This document shows, piece after piece, positions 1 through 5,290 of a stretch of DNA of 5,290 nucleotides. The stretch covers positions 1-5,290 of the forward strand of contig RFJD01000296.1 in NCBI GenBank assembly GCA_003695015.1, read 5' to 3'. Each line of letters starts with the position of its first letter. Position 1 is the first letter of the stretch. The notes below the pieces were generated by a model. That model was not told the origin of the DNA. It ran no database searches and worked only from the letters and a program-made list of their open reading frames with translations. The stretch comes from Verrucomicrobiota bacterium (lineage in GTDB: Bacteria > Verrucomicrobiota > Verrucomicrobiia > Limisphaerales > J093). The position numbers and the translations under genes are program-made.

Positions 1-188
1 ACACGGCTTTGGCGGCGCCGGTTTCGCGCCACCCAACTGGTTTTCCTTCGCGGCATGCAGAAATGTTCCGGCCCGCAACCCCGGCGAACAAGCCCAATCC
101 CCCTCGACCGCCCCGTTCCGCCCGGTGCGCCGCCTCCCGTCCGGCCTTCGTGGTTGACGCCGCCGCGGCCTTGGGTTGCCATGGGGCC
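1..188. other. Upstream region of the esterase gene, no supported gene
   Basis: This stretch is open in the esterase frame but encodes a Pro/Arg/Ala-rich sequence with no family resemblance. TTGACG at 154-159 looks like a -35 element, but no -10-like hexamer follows at the right distance. No other feature is visible. Confidence 0.4.
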
Positions 189-1766
189 ATGACACGACGC
201 ATTTCTTCCACCCGCCGAATGCCGGGGCTCGCGGCGTGCAGGCCGGTGCGTACCGCCGTTTTCCTGGCTGCAAGTCTGGCGATGCTCGCCTCCGTCCGGG
301 CGGAGGTCCGCCTGCATCACCTGTTCTCCGACCACATGGTCCTGCAACGCGGCAAGCCCCTCCCCGTCTGGGGCTGGGCCGATCCCGGCGAGGAAGTCAG
401 CGTCACCTTCCGGGGCTACAGCGTCCAAACCCGCGCCAACGACGGCCGCTGGATGCTCTGGTTGCCGCCCCAAGAGGCCGGCGGACCGGAGACGTTGACC
501 GTCCGCGGCAAGAACGAAATCGTCCTCCGGGACGTGCTGGTGGGCGAGGTCTGGATCTGCAGCGGCCAATCCAATATGGAGTTTCCCCTGAACCGTGCGT
601 CCGACTCGGCGCCGGACATTGCCGACTCGGCGAACCCGAATCTGCGGCTCTTCACCGTGCCCAAGCGGAAGGAGCTCGAACCCATCGAGGACATTCAAGC
701 CAGTTGGGTCGTCTCCGGCCCCGACACCACGCCGAATTTCAGCGCCGTCGGTTACTACTTCGGCCGGGCCCTCCAGAAAGCCCTCGGCGTCCCGGTCGGC
801 CTGATCCACACCTCCTGGGGCGGCTCCCCGGCCGAGGTGTGGATGAGCCGCGACGTGCTGGAAAGCAACGAGGAGTACCGCCACGACATTCTCGAGACTT
901 ATGAACAGGCCAGGGCCCGCTACGAGGAAGCCCTCGCCCAATGGGAAGCCGCCCGCAAACAGGCGCAACAGGCGGGCAAGCCGTTCAACCAGCGCCGGCC
1001 CCGCGCGCCTTGGCGGCCCACCGAACTCTACAACGGCATGATCGCCCCCTTGATCCCCTTCGCCATCCAGGGCGCCATCTGGTACCAGGGCGAATCCAAC
1101 GCCGGCCGTGCCTGGCAGTACCGCCGGCTCTTCGCCGACATGATCCGCAATTGGCGCCGCGATTTCGGCCAGGGCAACTTCCCCTTTCTGGCCGTCCAGC
1201 TCGCTCCGTGGGACAAGAACCGCCACCGCTCGCTCGAGGAAATCACCGCCGAACCGACCGAAAGCGACTGGGCCGAGTTGCGCGAAGCCCAGAATTACGT
1301 GGCCCAGACCGAGCCCAACGTCGGCATCGCGGTCATCACCGACCTCGGCGAAAAGGACGACATCCATCCCAAGCGCAAGAAGCCGGTGGGCGAACGGCTC
1401 GCCTTGGCTGCCCGGGTGATCGCCTACGGCGAGAAGATCGACGGCCTCAGCCCCACCTACCGGAGCGTCCGCTTCGAAGACGGCCGGGCCATCATCTCTT
1501 TCGACCACGTCCACGGCCCGCTCCAATACCGGGGCGACCAGCCGACCGGCTTCGCCATTGCCGGGCCCGACCGCAAGTTCGTCTGGGCGAAGGCCCGCCT
1601 CGTGGGCGACAAGGTCGAGGTCTGGAGCGACGCCGTCCCCAATCCCGTGGCGGTGCGTTTCGGCTGGGCCGATTATCCGGTCGTCAATCTCTACAGCGCC
1701 TCGGGCCTGCCGGTGTCACCTTTCCGCACCGACGACTGGCCCATGGTGACGAATCCCAATGACTGA
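189..1766 (+). CDS. Secreted sialate O-acetylesterase-like SGNH hydrolase
   Basis: The 525-residue product looks like a sialate O-acetylesterase of the SASA/SGNH hydrolase family, which removes O-acetyl groups from sialic acids or other acetylated sugars. A signal peptide is visible: Arg-rich start, hydrophobic core near residues 22-34, probable cleavage after VRA at 36-38. A beta-rich N-terminal part follows (LFSDHMVLQR, GRWMLWLPP). The nucleophile motif CSGQSNME puts Ser at 128. Further family blocks are HTSWGGSPAEVW (207-218), WYQGESN (298-304) and DDIHP (390-394), which supplies the Asp/His pair, so the catalytic set looks intact. An Ala/Glu/Arg-rich helical insert lies at about 225-278. 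The reading frame is open upstream to position 9, but those codons encode a Pro/Arg-rich stretch unlike the family. ATG at 189 puts the signal peptide near the N terminus, and ATG at 219 is an alternative. The ribosome site is weak (GGGG at 183-186). The true substrate could be an acetylated plant or algal polysaccharide rather than sialic acid. Confidence 0.9.
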   Translation: MTRRISSTRRMPGLAACRPVRTAVFLAASLAMLASVRAEVRLHHLFSDHMVLQRGKPLPVWGWADPGEEVSVTFRGYSVQTRANDGRWMLWLPPQEAGGPETLTVRGKNEIVLRDVLVGEVWICSGQSNMEFPLNRASDSAPDIADSANPNLRLFTVPKRKELEPIEDIQASWVVSGPDTTPNFSAVGYYFGRALQKALGVPVGLIHTSWGGSPAEVWMSRDVLESNEEYRHDILETYEQARARYEEALAQWEAARKQAQQAGKPFNQRRPRAPWRPTELYNGMIAPLIPFAIQGAIWYQGESNAGRAWQYRRLFADMIRNWRRDFGQGNFPFLAVQLAPWDKNRHRSLEEITAEPTESDWAELREAQNYVAQTEPNVGIAVITDLGEKDDIHPKRKKPVGERLALAARVIAYGEKIDGLSPTYRSVRFEDGRAIISFDHVHGPLQYRGDQPTGFAIAGPDRKFVWAKARLVGDKVEVWSDAVPNPVAVRFGWADYPVVNLYSASGLPVSPFRTDDWPMVTNPND

Positions 1767-1775
1767 GCACCACCC

Positions 1776-2891
1776 ATGGTCCTTTCCAGCCATCGATTGC
1801 CGCTCATGAAACGTCTCAGCTCCCCTGCCGTCGTCCTGTCCCAACTCGGCCGCGCTGTCGGGGCCGGCGCCTTGGCGCTCGGTCTGCACGCGGCGGATCC
1901 CTCCAGTCCCGTGATCCTCGACGAATTCATCTCCGAAACGCCGGGCGTGCCCTCCGTCCATGCCAGCACCATCGCGGAAACCGAAAACGGCTTGGTGGCC
2001 GCGTGGTTCGGCGGCACTGAAGAAGGCGCCTTGGACGTCTCGATCTGGCTCACCCGCCAGGAAGGCGGCGTCTGGACCCCACCGGTCGAGGTCGCCAATG
2101 GCTACGACGCCAGGGAACACCGCCGGTTCCCCTGCTGGAACCCCGTGCTGTTCACCCGGGCCAACGGGGACCTGCTCCTCTTCTACCGCGTCGGCCCCAG
2201 CCCCAGTCGCTGGTGGAGCTACGTCCGCCTCTCGAAGGACGGCGGCCGGACTTGGGAACGAATCCGGCGCCTGCCCTCCGGCTATCTCGGCCCCATCAAG
2301 AACCCGCCCATCGAACTGCCCAACGGCATCCTCCTCTGCGGCTCCAGCACCGAGGATGCCGGCTGGCGCGTCCACCTCGAGTGGACCGAGGATCCCTTCC
2401 GCGCCTGGTTCAAGTCCAAGCCGCTCAACGACGCCTTCGTCCTGCCCGCCATCCAGCCCGCCGTCCTCCGGTACGACGAAAACACCTTCCAGATCCTGTG
2501 CCGCACCAAACGGGGCCGCATCGCCGAGGCGTGGTCCACCGACGGCGGCAATTCTTGGAGCGAGCTGCGCCGGACCAAGCTCCCCAACCCCAACAGCGGT
2601 CTCCACGCCATCCGGTTGCAGGACGGCCGGGTCCTGATGGCCTACAACCACACCGAACGGGGACGCCACCTCCTCAACCTGGCCACCAGCCCCGACGGCC
2701 GCCAATGGAACGCCGTCGCCGTGCTCGAAAACGACCCCGGCCACGAGTACTCCTACCCCACCCTGTTGCAGACCTCCGACGGCCGCGTGCACGTCGTGTA
2801 CACCTGGCGCCGGGAGAAGATCAAACACGTGCTCCTGGAGCCGGAGAAGTTCGTCGAGCGGCCCATCATCGACGGGCGCTGGCCCGAGTAG
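1776..2891 (+). CDS. Secreted sialidase-like BNR/Asp-box protein
   Basis: This 371-residue protein belongs to the BNR/Asp-box beta-propeller proteins usually annotated as exo-alpha-sialidase or sialidase family. Asp boxes are visible at 153-160 (SKDGGRTW) and 254-261 (STDGGNSW), with a shortened one at 305-311 (SPDGRQW). Other conserved-looking blocks are VHASTIAE (61-68), WFGGTEEG (77-84), NPVLF (122-126), KNPPIELPNG (175-184), SGLHAIRLQDG (274-284) and EYSYPT (324-329). Residues 11-39 form a signal peptide (MKR start, hydrophobic GAGALALGL, probable cut near LHA), so the protein is likely exported. ATG at 1806 would give a more typical signal peptide than ATG at 1776. Neither has a clear Shine-Dalgarno site, so the start is undecided. 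It begins 9 nt after the esterase stop, which implies co-transcription. The YRIP/FRIP motif of classical GH33 sialidases is not seen, so sialic acid as substrate is unproven. Family assignment is firm, but the reaction is inferred. Confidence 0.88.
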   Translation: MVLSSHRLPLMKRLSSPAVVLSQLGRAVGAGALALGLHAADPSSPVILDEFISETPGVPSVHASTIAETENGLVAAWFGGTEEGALDVSIWLTRQEGGVWTPPVEVANGYDAREHRRFPCWNPVLFTRANGDLLLFYRVGPSPSRWWSYVRLSKDGGRTWERIRRLPSGYLGPIKNPPIELPNGILLCGSSTEDAGWRVHLEWTEDPFRAWFKSKPLNDAFVLPAIQPAVLRYDENTFQILCRTKRGRIAEAWSTDGGNSWSELRRTKLPNPNSGLHAIRLQDGRVLMAYNHTERGRHLLNLATSPDGRQWNAVAVLENDPGHEYSYPTLLQTSDGRVHVVYTWRREKIKHVLLEPEKFVERPIIDGRWPE

Positions 2892-2990
2892 GCTCCGGCC
2901 CCGGCGGCCCCGCCGCCCGCCAACCGCGCCAATCGCCCGGCCCGGCTGAACAAGTTCGGGCACCGGCCAAAACGCCGCTTGCCTTGCCCG

Positions 2991-3018
2991 CCCGCCTCGA
3001 GCAATCTCGGGCGGGTTT
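2991..3018 (+). terminator. Possible rho-independent terminator after the glycan gene pair
   Basis: CCCGCC (2991-2996) and CGAG (2998-3001) pair with CTCG (3006-3009) and GGCGGG (3010-3015). This makes a 10-bp stem with one bulged T and a CAAT loop, followed by TTT. It sits 100 nt past the sialidase-like stop and ahead of infA. The T run is only three bases, so it may be a weak terminator or only a GC-rich hairpin. Confidence 0.4.
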
Positions 3019-3062
3019 GATGGCCGACGGGCGACTCCCGCCGGCCAGTGCACGGAAGAATC

Positions 3063-3073
3063 AGGAGCAGGAA
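3063..3073 (+). promoter_or_regulatory. Ribosome binding site of infA
   Basis: The purine-rich stretch holds two overlapping candidates: AGGAG at 3063-3067 and AGGA at 3069-3072. The second lies 11 nt before GTG at 3084, an acceptable distance. This supports the GTG at 3084 over the in-frame GTG at 3048, which has no such site. Confidence 0.55.
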
Positions 3074-3083
3074 ACCAGATAGC

Positions 3084-3305
3084 GTGTCCAAAGAAGATGC
3101 CATCGAAGTGGTCGGCACGGTGACCCAAGTGTTGCCGGGAACCATGTTTCGGGTCGCCCTCCCCAACGGCCACGAAGTGCTGGCCCACATCTCCGGCAAG
3201 ATGCGGAAACACTTCATCCGCATCAGCGTGGGAGACAAGGTCTCCTTGGAGATGTCCCCCTACGACCTGAACAAGGCCCGCATCACCTACCGTCACCGGC
3301 GCTGA
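3084..3305 (+). CDS. infA: Translation initiation factor IF-1
   Basis: The 73-residue product matches bacterial IF-1, a small OB-fold protein that binds the A site of the 30S subunit and works with IF-2 and IF-3 during initiation. The hallmark blocks are present in order: KEDAIEV at the N terminus, GTVTQVLPGTMFRV, NGHEVLAHISGKMRKHFIRI, GDKV, and SPYDLNKARITYRHRR at the C terminus. Length is normal for the family (about 71-73). The start is GTG, where the protein aligns with ordinary IF-1 and where a ribosome site lies upstream. The in-frame GTG at 3048 would add 12 atypical residues. The gene stands alone here rather than beside ribosomal protein genes. It is convergent with the RRM gene and shares a terminator region with it. 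The C-terminal RHRR ending is slightly more basic than the common form. Confidence 0.96.
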   Translation: MSKEDAIEVVGTVTQVLPGTMFRVALPNGHEVLAHISGKMRKHFIRISVGDKVSLEMSPYDLNKARITYRHRR

Positions 3306-3331
3306 TCGCGCTCTGCTTTCCCAGCCTCAGC

Positions 3332-3366
3332 AAAAAAACACGCGGCGCAGGAGTCCTGCGCCGCGT
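3332..3366. terminator. Bidirectional rho-independent terminator between convergent genes
   Basis: Bases 3340-3352 and 3354-3366 are perfect inverted repeats around a single central base. In RNA this gives about 11 bp of GC-rich stem with a five-base loop. Seven A residues at 3332-3338 become a U tract after the stem when read on the minus strand, a textbook terminator for the RRM gene. Read on the plus strand, the stem is followed by the weaker TTCGTTGTTT, which probably also serves infA, whose stop is 27 nt before the A tract. Confidence 0.9.
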
Positions 3367-3380
3367 TCGTTGTTTCCGAA

Positions 3381-3402
3381 GGACGGGAGCCCGGTCCCGT
3401 CC
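3381..3402. repeat. Second hairpin beside the terminator
   Basis: GGACGGGA (3381-3388) and TCCCGTCC (3395-3402) form a perfect 8-bp stem with a six-base loop. It lies 11 nt past the RRM stop and 14 nt before the main terminator stem in the minus-strand transcript. It lacks a U tract of its own. It may stabilise the RRM mRNA 3' end or assist termination. Confidence 0.55.
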
Positions 3403-3413
3403 CCCAAAGGGGC

Positions 3414-3761
3414 TTAGTAGCGACGGTCGTAACCGCCCCGACCACCGCCTCGACGGCTGTCACCGCGACGCGGCCCGCGGCCGTAACCGCCACCGCCACC
3501 CGAACCGCGCTCTTCGCGGGGACGGGCGACGTTCACCGTCAGGGGGCGGTTGTCCAAGGACGAGCCGTTCAGCGCCTCGATGGCCGCCTGGGCTTCCTCA
3601 TCGGTGCTCATGGTCACGAAGGCAAAACCCCGGGGACGTCCGGTGGCCCGGTCCATCATGACCTGACAATCCACGACCACGCCGTGTTGGGAGAAGGCAT
3701 CGTGGAGCTGCGATTCGCTGACGCTGTACGCCAGATTTCCGACAAACAATTTGTTGTTCAT
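3414..3761 (-). CDS. RRM RNA-binding protein with Gly/Arg-rich tail
   Basis: This 115-residue protein has one RNA recognition motif at about residues 4-80 and a Gly/Arg-rich tail at 84-115. RNP2 is LFVGNL (5-10) and RNP1 is RGFAFVTM (44-51). The aromatic residues that stack on RNA are Phe6, Phe46 and Phe48. The last RNP1 position is Met rather than the more usual aromatic. The tail holds RGG/RRGG clusters, GYGRG and YDRRY, and resembles eukaryotic and cyanobacterial glycine-rich RNA-binding proteins. Such proteins bind single-stranded RNA, and many bacterial members respond to cold. That role is family knowledge and is not shown here. The ATG start puts RNP2 at the usual distance from the N terminus. 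No Shine-Dalgarno sequence is visible just upstream; instead the leader can fold against itself there. A strong terminator follows the stop. Confidence 0.95.
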   Translation of the reverse strand: MNNKLFVGNLAYSVSESQLHDAFSQHGVVVDCQVMMDRATGRPRGFAFVTMSTDEEAQAAIEALNGSSLDNRPLTVNVARPREERGSGGGGGYGRGPRRGDSRRGGGRGGYDRRY

Positions 3762-3762
3762 T

Positions 3763-3831
3763 GTGATGATTTGCGCCGACGCACCTGAACTCTTCCAGAC
3801 CGTTCCCGACCGTCGGGTTTCAAATCATCAC
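3763..3831 (-). promoter_or_regulatory. Structured 5' leader of the RRM gene
   Basis: An exact 11-base inverted repeat, GTGATGATTTG at 3763-3773 and its complement at 3821-3831, flanks a 47-base interval. That interval holds a small palindrome, CCCGAC-C-GTCGGG at 3805-3817. In the minus-strand mRNA the 3' arm ends one base before the ATG at 3761, so the stem would cover the region where a ribosome must bind. The repeat is seen directly. A role as a temperature- or protein-responsive switch is inference. Confidence 0.45.
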
Positions 3832-4058
3832 TGAACACCGAAAATAAACCGTTCAACTGAAGATTCACCGTTTCTGGACGCCCATGCACCGGACGCGTGG
3901 AGGGGAGCCTACCGCCTTTGTCGGGAAGCGCAACCGTTTTCTGAAAAAAAGTCTCCACGCACACTCTCCACGCCCCGTGCCGTGGGTCGCCCGTCCAAGC
4001 GCCGCCATGAGATCGGGTTCCCCGGCTTCGCACCGCCCGCGAACCGGCAACTCCCCAT

Positions 4059-4086
4059 TTGCCCGGACGGGAAAATTGAGTATCGT
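4059..4086 (+). promoter_or_regulatory. Weak candidate promoter for the membrane protein gene
   Basis: TTGCCC (4059-4064) and TATCGT (4081-4086) each match four of six positions of the sigma-70 consensus, with a 16-base spacer. Transcription would start near 4093 and leave a leader of about 85 bases. In GC-rich DNA a match this weak can easily arise by chance. Confidence 0.18.
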
Positions 4087-4144
4087 CCCCAGCGTCGCAA
4101 ATGAGGCAATTCGCCAACGCTTGTGATCGAGCCGACCTGAACCG

Positions 4145-4161
4145 CCCTCTTCCGGAGAGGG
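4145..4161 (+). promoter_or_regulatory. Shine-Dalgarno sequence inside a small hairpin
   Basis: CCCTCT (4145-4150) pairs perfectly with AGAGGG (4156-4161) across a five-base loop. The 3' arm holds GGAGAGG, the only ribosome-site-like sequence before the membrane protein gene. It is 11 bases from an in-frame TTG (4172) and 17 from the GTG (4178), so it leaves the start codon undecided. Confidence 0.4.
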
Positions 4162-4177
4162 CCAACCTGCTTTGCCT

Positions 4178-5290
4178 GTGAACCCGTTCCCGCATGTCGA
4201 TCCCATTCCGTTGCCGGCGCCGGTCTGGCTGTTCAAGGCGTTGCACGTGGTCACCCTGAGCCTGCATTTCCTGGCGGTGGAACTGCTGCTGGGCGGGCTG
4301 CTGGTGGCCGCGTGGTTGAATCTGCGCGGCGCCGGGGGCGCCGGCCCGACGGCATCGAGCCGACGCGATGCGGCCGCCTCCCTGGCCCGGCGGTTGCCGG
4401 TGGTGATGACCTACGTGATCAACCTCGGGGTGCCGCCGCTGTTGTTCGCCCAGGTCCTCTACGGCCGCGCCCTCTACACCAGCAGCATCCTGATCGGGGC
4501 GTATTGGATCGCCGTGATCGGGCTGCTGATGGCGTGTTACTGGGTGCTCTACCGGTTCGCCGCCGGCGCCACCGCCGGGCGGGCGGTCTGGTGGCAGGGC
4601 TTGCTGGCCTGGGTGTTGGCCGGGGCGATCGCCCGCATCTATTCCACGAACATGACCCTCATGTTGCGGCCCGAGGTCTGGGGCTCGATGTATGCCGCCT
4701 CCCCGAGTGGCACGCACTTGCCGCCGCCAGACCCGACGCTCACGCCGCGCTGGCTGCTGATGCTCGTGGGCGGGTTCGTCATGACCGGGCTGTGGATGGT
4801 CTGGTTGGCCGGACGGAGCCGTTCGATCGAGGAACCGGTCCGGGCGTATCTGGCTCGAAGCGGCGGCCGGTTGGCCTTGGTGGCGGGCATCATCCAAGTG
4901 CTGGTGGCCGTGTGGGCCGTGCGGGCCCAGCCGGATGAAGTCGTTTCGGGGGTGATGAACCGGCCGTGGTTCCAAGCGGGCGGCTACCTGTGGATCGCCG
5001 GCATGGCCGCCATCCTGGCGCTGGGTGGTTGGAGCGGGTTCGCCAAGGCCAACCGCGGTCCGGCCGCTTGGTTTGCGCTGGGCGTTGCCGTGGCGACCAT
5101 GCTCGGGTTCACGTTGTTCCGCGACGGCGTGCGCGACGTGACCCTGGCCATGAAAGGCTTCGACGTGTGGGATCGCGCGGTCTATGCCAATTGGACCGTG
5201 GTGGGGCTGTTCCTGGTGTTGTTCGTCGTGGGCTTGGTGGCGGTGGGCTGGCTGATTTCGGTCATGCTGCGGGCCAAGCCGGTTTCCGAA
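4178..5290 (+). CDS. Polytopic membrane protein, distantly cytochrome bd subunit I-like, 3' partial
   Basis: The frame is open from the start to the window end (371 codons, no stop). Nine hydrophobic segments fit membrane helices, roughly at residues 20-46, 77-96, 104-126, 138-156, 192-212, 232-249, 270-289, 296-314 and 339-364. I do not recognise a named gene. The order of motifs recalls cytochrome bd oxidase subunit I (CydA): LHFLAVELLLGG (29-40) resembles the first CydA helix around its haem-ligand His; LGVPPLLFAQ (83-92) resembles the next helix; TNMTLMLRP (157-165) resembles the NGWMQNP block; and RWLLMLVGGFVMTG (191-204) resembles the helix with the second haem-ligand His, which here is Leu194. 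His23 and His30 sit one helical face apart in helix 1. The start is GTG 4178 or TTG 4172; no in-frame ATG occurs until residue 77. An electron-transfer role is inference from remembered family motifs; another membrane family remains possible. Confidence 0.75.
   Translation, partial: MNPFPHVDPIPLPAPVWLFKALHVVTLSLHFLAVELLLGGLLVAAWLNLRGAGGAGPTASSRRDAAASLARRLPVVMTYVINLGVPPLLFAQVLYGRALYTSSILIGAYWIAVIGLLMACYWVLYRFAAGATAGRAVWWQGLLAWVLAGAIARIYSTNMTLMLRPEVWGSMYAASPSGTHLPPPDPTLTPRWLLMLVGGFVMTGLWMVWLAGRSRSIEEPVRAYLARSGGRLALVAGIIQVLVAVWAVRAQPDEVVSGVMNRPWFQAGGYLWIAGMAAILALGGWSGFAKANRGPAAWFALGVAVATMLGFTLFRDGVRDVTLAMKGFDVWDRAVYANWTVVGLFLVLFVVGLVAVGWLISVMLRAKPVSE

Larger units (their letters stand above)
3762..4171. 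other. Intergenic region between divergent genes
   Basis: About 400 bp separate the RRM gene (leftward) and the membrane protein gene (rightward). It is less GC-rich near 3820-3960 than the coding parts, as expected for promoters. ACCGTT occurs four times on the plus strand, at 3799, 3848, 3867 and 3933. A T-rich TATTTT on the minus strand (3841-3846) could serve as a -10 for the RRM gene, but I find no good -35. A hairpin with a bulge spans 4022-4047 (CCGG, TTCGC / GCGAA, CCGG). Short reading frames here look like chance; I see no tRNA or known RNA family. Confidence 0.5.

Noticed and set aside
154..182. Promoter for the esterase gene from TTGACG
   Set aside because: The hexamer is close to a -35 box, but nothing at 15-19 bases downstream resembles a -10 box.
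9..188. N-terminal extension of the esterase from TTG at 9
   Set aside because: The added 60 residues are Pro/Arg-rich and would bury the signal peptide inside the protein, so ATG 189 fits better.
3048..3083. Extended infA start at GTG 3048
   Set aside because: It adds 12 residues absent from IF-1 proteins and overlaps the ribosome binding site that serves GTG 3084.
1716..3296. 526-codon open frame on the minus strand
   Set aside because: It runs antisense to the sialidase-like gene and infA, both firmly recognised. Its product is a low-complexity Gly/Val/Ala/Asp-rich sequence with no family motif, as expected from the complement of GC-rich codons.
3884..4126. 80-codon plus-strand frame in the intergenic region
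   Set aside because: It has no ribosome site, a basic low-information product and no recognisable motif.
4312..4938. 208-codon plus-strand frame inside the membrane protein gene
   Set aside because: It is an alternative frame of the membrane protein. The product is Arg/Gly/Ala-rich and lacks the regular hydrophobic helices seen in the chosen frame.
3758..4975. 405-codon open frame on the minus strand
   Set aside because: It lies antisense to the membrane protein gene and crosses the intergenic region. The product is rich in His/Gln/Arg/Pro with no domain, typical of a shadow frame.

Overview
The window is GC-rich and carries five protein-coding genes. The mix of genes suggests the Planctomycetota-Verrucomicrobiota group, most likely Verrucomicrobiota: a secreted GQSN-type sialate O-acetylesterase-like protein, a secreted BNR/Asp-box sialidase-like protein, a stand-alone translation initiation factor IF-1, and a short RRM protein with a Gly/Arg tail. 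The placement rests on protein style and composition only, as no taxonomic marker such as rRNA is present.

Layout. (1) 1-188: GC-rich DNA with no gene that I can support. (2) 189-2891, plus strand: two tightly linked genes 9 nt apart, the sialate O-acetylesterase-like protein and the sialidase-like protein. Both have export signals and probably work as an extracytoplasmic glycan-trimming pair. A hairpin with a short T run (2991-3018) may end this unit. (3) 3084-3305, plus strand: infA, starting at GTG behind a purine-rich ribosome binding site. (4) 3332-3402: a near-perfect terminator hairpin between convergent genes, with a second hairpin beside it. (5) 3414-3761, minus strand: an RRM RNA-binding protein whose leader can fold an 11-bp stem right up to the start codon. 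(6) 3762-4171: about 400 bp between divergent genes, with no convincing gene. (7) 4178-5290, plus strand: a polytopic membrane protein cut off by the window end. Its motif order resembles cytochrome bd oxidase subunit I, but one haem-ligand position is changed.

How they fit. The first two genes form a carbohydrate module. infA and the RRM gene are RNA and translation housekeeping genes facing each other across a shared terminator. The last gene is probably a membrane redox component. I see no phage, transposon, CRISPR or toxin-antitoxin signature. The most unusual points are the structured leader of the RRM gene, the bd-like membrane protein, and a sialidase-like protein without the usual sialidase N-terminal motif.
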